NCBI GenBank assembly: GCA_905221605.1
Contig: CAJNDS010002216.1
Coordinates: 442,501 to 506,500 of the forward strand
Reading direction: 5' to 3'
Length of the DNA stretch: 64,000 nucleotides
Origin: Symbiodinium natans
Lineage: Eukaryota > Sar > Dinophyceae > Suessiales > Symbiodiniaceae
Shown: in pieces, positions 59,298 to 64,000 of the stretch
Numbering within the stretch: position 1 is the first letter of the stretch
How the letters are laid out: every line of letters begins with the position of its first letter
Translations under genes and position numbers: made by a program
The notes under the pieces: model-generated
Seen by the model: only the letters and a program-made list of their open reading frames with translations
Told to the model about the DNA's origin: nothing
Database searches by the model: none

Positions 59298-59667
59298 GTC
59301 CGACCTCACCGGTCTGGGGGTGGACTAAGGTGGGGTTTTGGGTGTATGGTTTAGGGCTTAGGGTTCAGGGTTTAAGGTTTAGGGTTTAGGGTTTAGGGTT
59401 TAGGGTTTGGGGTCTGGGGTCTGGGGTCTGGGGTTTGGGGTTTGGGATAAACCCTAAACCCTGTCTTGGGTTTAAGTTTAGGGTGTAGGGTCCCATGCCA
59501 CCGTGCATGCGGCCAAGGAGCTAAAAGGGGCGGGCCAAAGGCCGGGTTCCACCACTGCTGAAGCCAACTTGATCGTTGCAAGCAACTGAAGGGTTTAGGG
59601 TTTAGGGTTTAGGGTTTAGGGTTTAGGGTTTAGGGTGTAGGGTTTAGGGTTTAGGGTTTAGGGTTTA

Positions 59668-59762
59668 GGGTTTTAGGGTTTTAGGGTTTTAGGGTTTAGG
59701 GTTTTAGGGTTTTAGGGTTTTAGGGTTTTAGGGTTTTAGGGTTTTAGGGTTTTAGGGTTTAC
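59668..59762. repeat. variant telomere run TTTTAGGG
   Basis: About eleven octamer units GGGTTTTA between TTTAGGG runs. Confidence 0.85.
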
Positions 59763-60018
59763 GGTTTAGGGTTTAGGGTTTAGGGTTTAGGGTTGAAGGT
59801 TTACAGTAAACTCCAAAGAGTTGGAACCTTTTTTATCCCCATACCCCAAAAGGAACACTAGAGGGAATCCCAGCTCTAATCATCCTTAAGCCATGTTCCA
59901 ACTTTCTGGTGTTTACTCTAGGGCTCTGTGGCCCTTTAGGATTTTGAGGTTCAAAGGCATGCAAGATACCCTAAACCCTAAACCCTAAACCCTAAACCCT
60001 AAACCCTAAACCCTAAAC

Positions 60019-60065
60019 CTAAATTGCAGGATGTCTCGACTAAGCACGGCGACCACTTCGGGGTT
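60019..60065 (-). CDS. candidate upstream exon of the ABC gene
   Basis: Reads NPEVVAVLSRDILQF after a CTGAG acceptor and ends AG before GTTTAGGG. It leaves phase 2, which would join in frame to a GAG acceptor at 59305 just before the proposed start Met (giving RSD then MDSKPEG). If real, the protein starts further upstream than exon 1. Confidence 0.3.
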
Positions 60066-60499
60066 CTCAGGGTTTGGGTTGAGGGTTTAGGGCGCGGGGC
60101 TTAGGATTTTGAGGGGTTAGGGGTTGGGATGTTGCCCCTTTTACTAACAGTCCTTAAAAAGGATTATAATCCCTATAATCCCTAGTAAGGACTGTGAGTA
60201 CAAGGGGGAACATCCCAAGGTTAGGGGGTTAAGAGATTTGTGGTCTAGGGCCCTAAACCCTAAACCCTAAACCCCTAAACCCTAAACCCTGGGATTGTGG
60301 GAGGAGTGGCTATCTCTTGCTGCTTCGGGTCGAGGACTTAGACTTCGACGCCTTGTTGTTTTAAACTGCTTTGGAGCGCAAGCTGTTCGATTGAACCCGA
60401 AGCCGCAGCAAACCCACCACCCTAAACCCTAAACTCTAAACCCTAAACCCTACACCCTAAACCCTAAACCCTAAACCCTAAACCCTAAACCCTAAACCC

Positions 60500-60547
60500 G
60501 AAGGTCTCCATCAGTTTTGAAAAGTCCTGTCGCTTAGCGATGTCAGG
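60500..60547 (-). CDS. candidate upstream exon of the ABC gene (or of an unknown gene)
   Basis: An open stretch reading PDIAKRQDFSKLMETF lies after a CTGCAG acceptor and ends against GGGTTTAGGG repeats, like the ABC exons. It has 16 codons in phase 0. It has no ABC signature, and the donor would be a weak GG. It could be a 5' exon of the ABC gene, part of an unrecognised gene, or chance. Confidence 0.25.
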
Positions 60548-60863
60548 CTGCAGCACACGCTTGCGGCATCTGGAAACCCCGCAGAACCTCCCCAAAAAAA
60601 TAGAAGATAATGATCCCCTTATTGCCCTTATTAGGAAGAATCTTTGCGTTTTTGGCCCCAAAACATAGAAGATAATAAGCCCCTTATTGCCCTTATGACG
60701 AAGAATCTTTGTATTTGGGCTGGGGTTCTTAAGCAATCAATAGGAATGCACCTGTCCTATGCAAGGCAGCACACGGCGCGACCACGCGCGCAACTTGATT
60801 GCTTACATGATTCGTTCCACGAAAGCTGAACTCCACTGTGTCTTCTGGCTCGCAGGCTCGCTT

Positions 60864-61535
60864 TCAAGCGTGGGCTGCCAGATATTCTTCGACTTCGTCG
60901 GCAGGCCCATGTCTCTTCAAACGATCCTTAAGCGAAGGCAGGAGGGCGCTTCTCATGTCCTCAGGGACGTTCTTTGGTGTGAGGTAGTGTGTATGGATAT
61001 TCTGCTGCTTGCAGTCCGAGTTCTGACAACGCTTGTTAGGGTCTGCATGGCAGTGTTGCTGGCTCAGGAAGGTGCCCCCACAGCTCTTGCACTCGTCGAC
61101 CGGAAAGTACGGCTCTTTGTTGGTGGTTCTTTCGTATACTTCCTGCCAGCTATGGAACCTCGCGATCCTCCACCAAGACAGGAGCTGGCAGTTCAAAAGA
61201 ATGAACGCAAACGTGGCAAGGCCTAGGGCGGCGACATCAGCCGCTACAATCCTTCCACGCGTGTCGGGGTCCAAGTGCTCATCTTGATCCTCTGAAACAC
61301 GCCAGCAAAACATGAGGATGCTAGACCACAAACACAGCACAGCTTGAAACGCGCAGGCAGAGATGATGTACTGGTCCGCGTACGTGGTATACGACTTCTT
61401 GGGTAGAGAGTCGTTGATGATGTAGCGGTACGCAAGGACCGCCAAGAAGCATGTACTCAGGTAACTTAAACGGCCAGAGTGGTGGCTTGGACGAATGGCA
61501 AAGGAGCAGAGGCTAATGCCGTTGATGAGTGCAAC
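60864..61535 (-). CDS. ligand-gated channel exon 3 (TM1-TM4 and C-terminal tail)
   Basis: 224 codons including the stop. Carries TM1 (LINGISLCSFAI), TM2, TM3 and TM4. The tail from about residue 492 has CKSCGG, HCH and CQNSDC spacings that could bind a metal, then a charged C-terminus ending VEEYLAAHA. Few family members carry such a tail. Confidence 0.87.
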   Translation of the reverse strand, partial: VALINGISLCSFAIRPSHHSGRLSYLSTCFLAVLAYRYIINDSLPKKSYTTYADQYIISACAFQAVLCLWSSILMFCWRVSEDQDEHLDPDTRGRIVAADVAALGLATFAFILLNCQLLSWWRIARFHSWQEVYERTTNKEPYFPVDECKSCGGTFLSQQHCHADPNKRCQNSDCKQQNIHTHYLTPKNVPEDMRSALLPSLKDRLKRHGPADEVEEYLAAHA

Positions 61536-63324
61536 CTTAAGATGGCCTTAAAACCCTCTGAAGGGGTTTAGGGCTTAGGGTTTTGGGTTTAGGGTTTAGG
61601 GTGCAGGGCTTAGGGTCTTGGGTTTAGGGTTTACATATAATCCTCTTGAGCCCTAATTCAGGGAAAATGTAACATGTCCCAAGGGCCACTGAGCAACCAT
61701 CAGCCACACGCTGTGGTAAAAGAAGTCCGGCTTGCGCCGCACATGCAGAACCATATTGACCAGCGACCTCAGCTTGCCCTGTGAACCCGCTAAACCCCCC
61801 ACCCCCTAAAGCCACCTAAAGCCCCCTAAACCCCCTATACCCCCTAAACCCCCTAAACGCCCTACCCTAAACACCGTAAAGCCCCCAAACACCCTAAACC
61901 CTAAAACCTATACTCTAAACCCTTCCTGCCACTCTCAACTCACCAATCTTATCCCCCCAACTTGCAAGACACTCGCACACGGGACCAACTCTCGCTCTGC
62001 CACTCTCTTCCCGCTGGCCTGCTTACGCTCTCGGACAGCGTAGAATGAGAAAAACCTATATATATATATATATATTATATATATAGATATCGATATAGAT
62101 ACAGATATAGATATAGATATAGAATCTAAATACATTTGTATTTCTTGTTTATATATATATATATTCTTATATTTATACTTATACCAATATTTATATTTGT
62201 ATTTGTATTTAAACGTTTATTAATACTTCTATTTGCATTCATGTTTATGTTTATATGTTTTTCCTTAAAAAGACGTGGAAGACTTCCAGGTGTGTCGGGT
62301 TTAGGATTTAGGGTTTAGGGTAAGTGTTTCAGGCTTGCGGAGCTTAGGGTTTTACACCCAAAGCCCTGCAATCGCCCAGTGGCCGTTGGATCATGTTGCT
62401 GCTGGGGAGAATGCGGTCCACATGTCGGACATAAACAATGCACTCAGGATGGTCTTCCTCTTTGCTTGTCTCCCACATATCCGTGACTTTTGATAGACGC
62501 CGGCAGGTGTCGATTGCAATGAACTGAAAATCGCTTACCGGTGACTCTGCTGTCAGCTTCACTCGACACAGCTGGCGGTCCATGGGAAATTCCTTGAGTT
62601 CCAAGGTCTCTTCAAAAACCCTGTCGTACTTCGCCTTGTACTCCACAACGCCACCAGCCTCATTGCACCATAGCAGTTGTCGTTCCGCGATGTGGATGCC
62701 CCCCTGTGCTTCAGCGTCCACCTGATTGATAAACGTGTGCTTGGGGAAGAAGTGGTTCTCCCACTTTGGCGGGCTGATGGACACATACTCGTGCTTCTTG
62801 CGAGTCTGCCGAGAGCCGAGCTTCTGGAAATCTTCAAACACCAAGGTGCCATCTTCATGAAGTTCCCGCACCACCACGTCGATCTCTTCAAGAAATGGAG
62901 CTGTATTCGGTGCTTCTTTCTCGATGCAGAGTTGGGCCTTGAAGTTCTTTAATCTCGGGTCGCGCCACCAAAGCTTCAGGACAAAAACGAGGCCGAATTG
63001 CTCGTTCTCGTCATCAATTCGTTTTAACTCCTGCGGTCTCATGTCCACATAAACCTTGATGGCCCTGGAGCAGTCTACAGAATCCTGCTTTGCAAGCTTG
63101 TCGTCCTTGTATTCCCGCCTGTCATACTTCGGGAACAAGCCATCTTTTGTGAGACACTCGTGCTCGAACTTGGCAGCTAGCTTTCTCATGTCATCATGTG
63201 AAAGGTCACCTTCCACGCAAGAACAAGCGGCGCCAGGGGCTAAGCACGGGCCTGCCTGATCATCTTCACTGCTTTCGCTAGCTGACTCGCAGACCAAAGG
63301 CATGAATCCCGTGGACTGGTCCAT
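60864..63324 (-). CDS. pentameric ligand-gated ion channel subunit (Cys-loop superfamily), 3 exons
   Basis: Members form five-subunit channels in a membrane, opened by a ligand at an extracellular domain. Joined exons give 570 residues: a ligand-binding domain (about 90-320; LWWRDPRL near 118-125, EFPMDRQLC near 245-253), pre-TM1 RRKPDFFYH, TM1, TM2 with SGRLSYLSTCFLAVLAYRYI, the TM2-TM3 loop DSLPKKSYTTYADQYI, TM3, TM4 near 460-485, and a C-terminal Cys/His-rich tail. The cysteine usually 14 residues before the FP.D..C cysteine is Glu, as in many prokaryotic members. No signal peptide is visible at MDQSTGFMPLV, so an upstream exon may exist. Both introns close in frame (GC-AG and GT-AG). Ligand and ion preference cannot be told. 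The gene is about 1.5 kb upstream of, and colinear with, the ABC gene. Confidence 0.87.
61545..61690. repeat. dispersed repeat, family F
   Basis: Shares AAAACCCTCTGA and AAATGTAACATGTCCCAAGG-type blocks with 19425-19515, 51950-52045 and 63455-63550. It lies in intron 2 of the channel gene, so the families are not limited to the ABC gene. Confidence 0.6.
61698..61778 (-). CDS. ligand-gated channel exon 2 (pre-TM1)
   Basis: 27 codons, KLRSLVNMVLHVRRKPDFFY then HSVWLM, the (R)RKP.FY lead into TM1. Acceptor TTCACAG; donor GTTGCT, with exon 3 starting GTTGCA. Confidence 0.85.
62365..63324 (-). CDS. ligand-gated channel exon 1 (N-terminus and ligand-binding domain)
   Basis: 320 codons from ATG at 63324. 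It holds the ligand-binding domain and the FPMDRQLC loop. Ends AGG before GCTTTG (GC donor). Intron 1 (61,779-62,364) has AT-rich TATATA/GATATA tracts at 62,055-62,270. Confidence 0.87.
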
Positions 63325-63974
63325 AGCCCATGTGGGACGGAAAAGCGGGGGGGGCTAAGTTCTGACTGCCGTCTGAAGCGCTTGCATGTGCCCGATACAA
63401 GCACGCATCAAGATACTAAACTGAAACAGACGGCAAATCCCCTAAACCAGGTTGGCCCTCAAAAACCCCCTGAAAACAGATTCCTAAACATCATCCTCCA
63501 ACCCAACAAGGCAAAATATACGAACATCCCAAGGGCCTACCTGGTTCATCACTAGAAGAGAGTGTTGGGGAAGTATTATAAAAGTATAGGTATACAGGGA
63601 CCCCTAAGGGAATACTACTCTTTTAAGCAGCAGCGCACTCTACAACAGCATTGTCCTAGACCCGGGAGAAACCAATAAAAAGGGCACCCTTTCTGGGTTT
63701 AAGGGGATTATATAGGAAACCCCAACCCTAAAAATAGGAAGTAAGGGCCTACTCCTTGTCCTGGTAGCCCTAGACCCTAAACCCTAAACCCCTAAAACAA
63801 GGAAGTAAGGGCCTACTCCGGGTCCTAGTTTCTCTCCAGGGAAAGCTGCGCGAAAGTGCTGGCAAGCACCACCGCGTCTGCTGAAGTCTCGGCTTCACAC
63901 AGTCACCCTAAACCCTACACCCTAAACCCTAAACCCTAAACCCTAAACCCTAAACCCTAAACCCTAAACCCTAG

Positions 63975-64000
63975 ACATGCCGCTCTTGGGAATGCTTGGC
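63975..64000 (-). other. possible partial exon at window edge
   Basis: After a CCCTAAA tract, the last 26 bases are non-repetitive and, read leftwards, end CAT before GTCTAGGG. This is the usual exon-edge arrangement. Too short to identify; could belong to the channel gene's 5' end or another gene. Confidence 0.2.

Larger units (their letters stand above)
1..64000. repeat. interstitial telomere-type repeats TTTAGGG / CCCTAAA throughout
   Basis: Dozens of tracts occur. Long ones in TTTAGGG orientation include 4611-4810, 6849-6965, 13622-13735, 19250-19350, 24280-24370, 25205-25325, 38570-38695, 43310-43515, 44010-44200, 51080-51190, 55850-56175 and 59590-59800. Long CCCTAAA tracts include 170-268, 21595-21795, 26150-26235, 43755-43885 and 58745-58833. 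They mostly sit at intron ends: CCCTAAA just left and TTTAGGG just right of an exon on the plus strand. TTTAGGG telomeres are known in dinoflagellates and plants. Confidence 0.95.

Noticed and set aside
1-64000. True chromosome end (telomere) in this window
   Set aside because: Telomere tracts are short, in both orientations and interspersed with exons and transposons, so they are interstitial.

Overview
This window looks like the nuclear genome of a dinoflagellate, probably Symbiodinium-like. The evidence is: (i) telomere-type repeats TTTAGGG/CCCTAAA scattered through almost all 64 kb; (ii) genes cut into tiny exons whose introns start with GC, GA or GT and end in AG, usually followed by G, a known dinoflagellate habit; and (iii) copia-like features in a resident LTR element. 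All exon limits below were worked out by hand from reading frame, splice-site logic and family conservation. There is no transcript evidence.

The main gene is one full-size ABC transporter of the ABCB (multidrug/P-glycoprotein) type on the minus strand. It runs from about 59.3 kb leftwards past base 1. I can chain 52 exons (mean about 60 nt, smallest 21-24 nt, about 3.13 kb coding in 59 kb). They give TMD1 (exons 4-17), NBD1 (18-30), a charged linker (31-33), TMD2 (34-50) and the first part of NBD2 (51-52, up to Walker A). Almost every junction keeps the frame. Most introns begin with TTTAGGG repeats and end with CCCTAAA repeats in the sense direction. Each could therefore fold into a stem, and in several the repeat itself supplies the GT donor. 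This telomere-repeat-bounded intron system is the most striking feature of the window. The introns also carry families of short palindromic (MITE-like) elements, a satellite array, a duplicated 640-bp repeat and many simple repeats.

Intron 24 of this gene is interrupted by an LTR retrotransposon (27,049-35,886, plus strand). It has 287-bp LTRs that differ at only 2 positions, a TAGGG target duplication in register with the telomere rep­eat, a primer-binding site that fits the anticodon arm of initiator tRNA-Met, and a purine tract. It encodes no visible reverse transcriptase, integrase or protease. It carries instead a 1251-residue protein with WW, S1, PABC/MLLE and three CCCH zinc-finger regions, a second large unknown protein, and a third protein with three CCCH fingers.

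At the right end (60,864-63,324, minus strand) is a compact three-exon gene for a pentameric ligand-gated ion channel (Cys-loop superfamily) subunit of about 570 residues. The last 26 bases may hold one more telomere-bounded exon. Short segments at 60.0 and 60.5 kb may be further 5' exons of the ABC gene.
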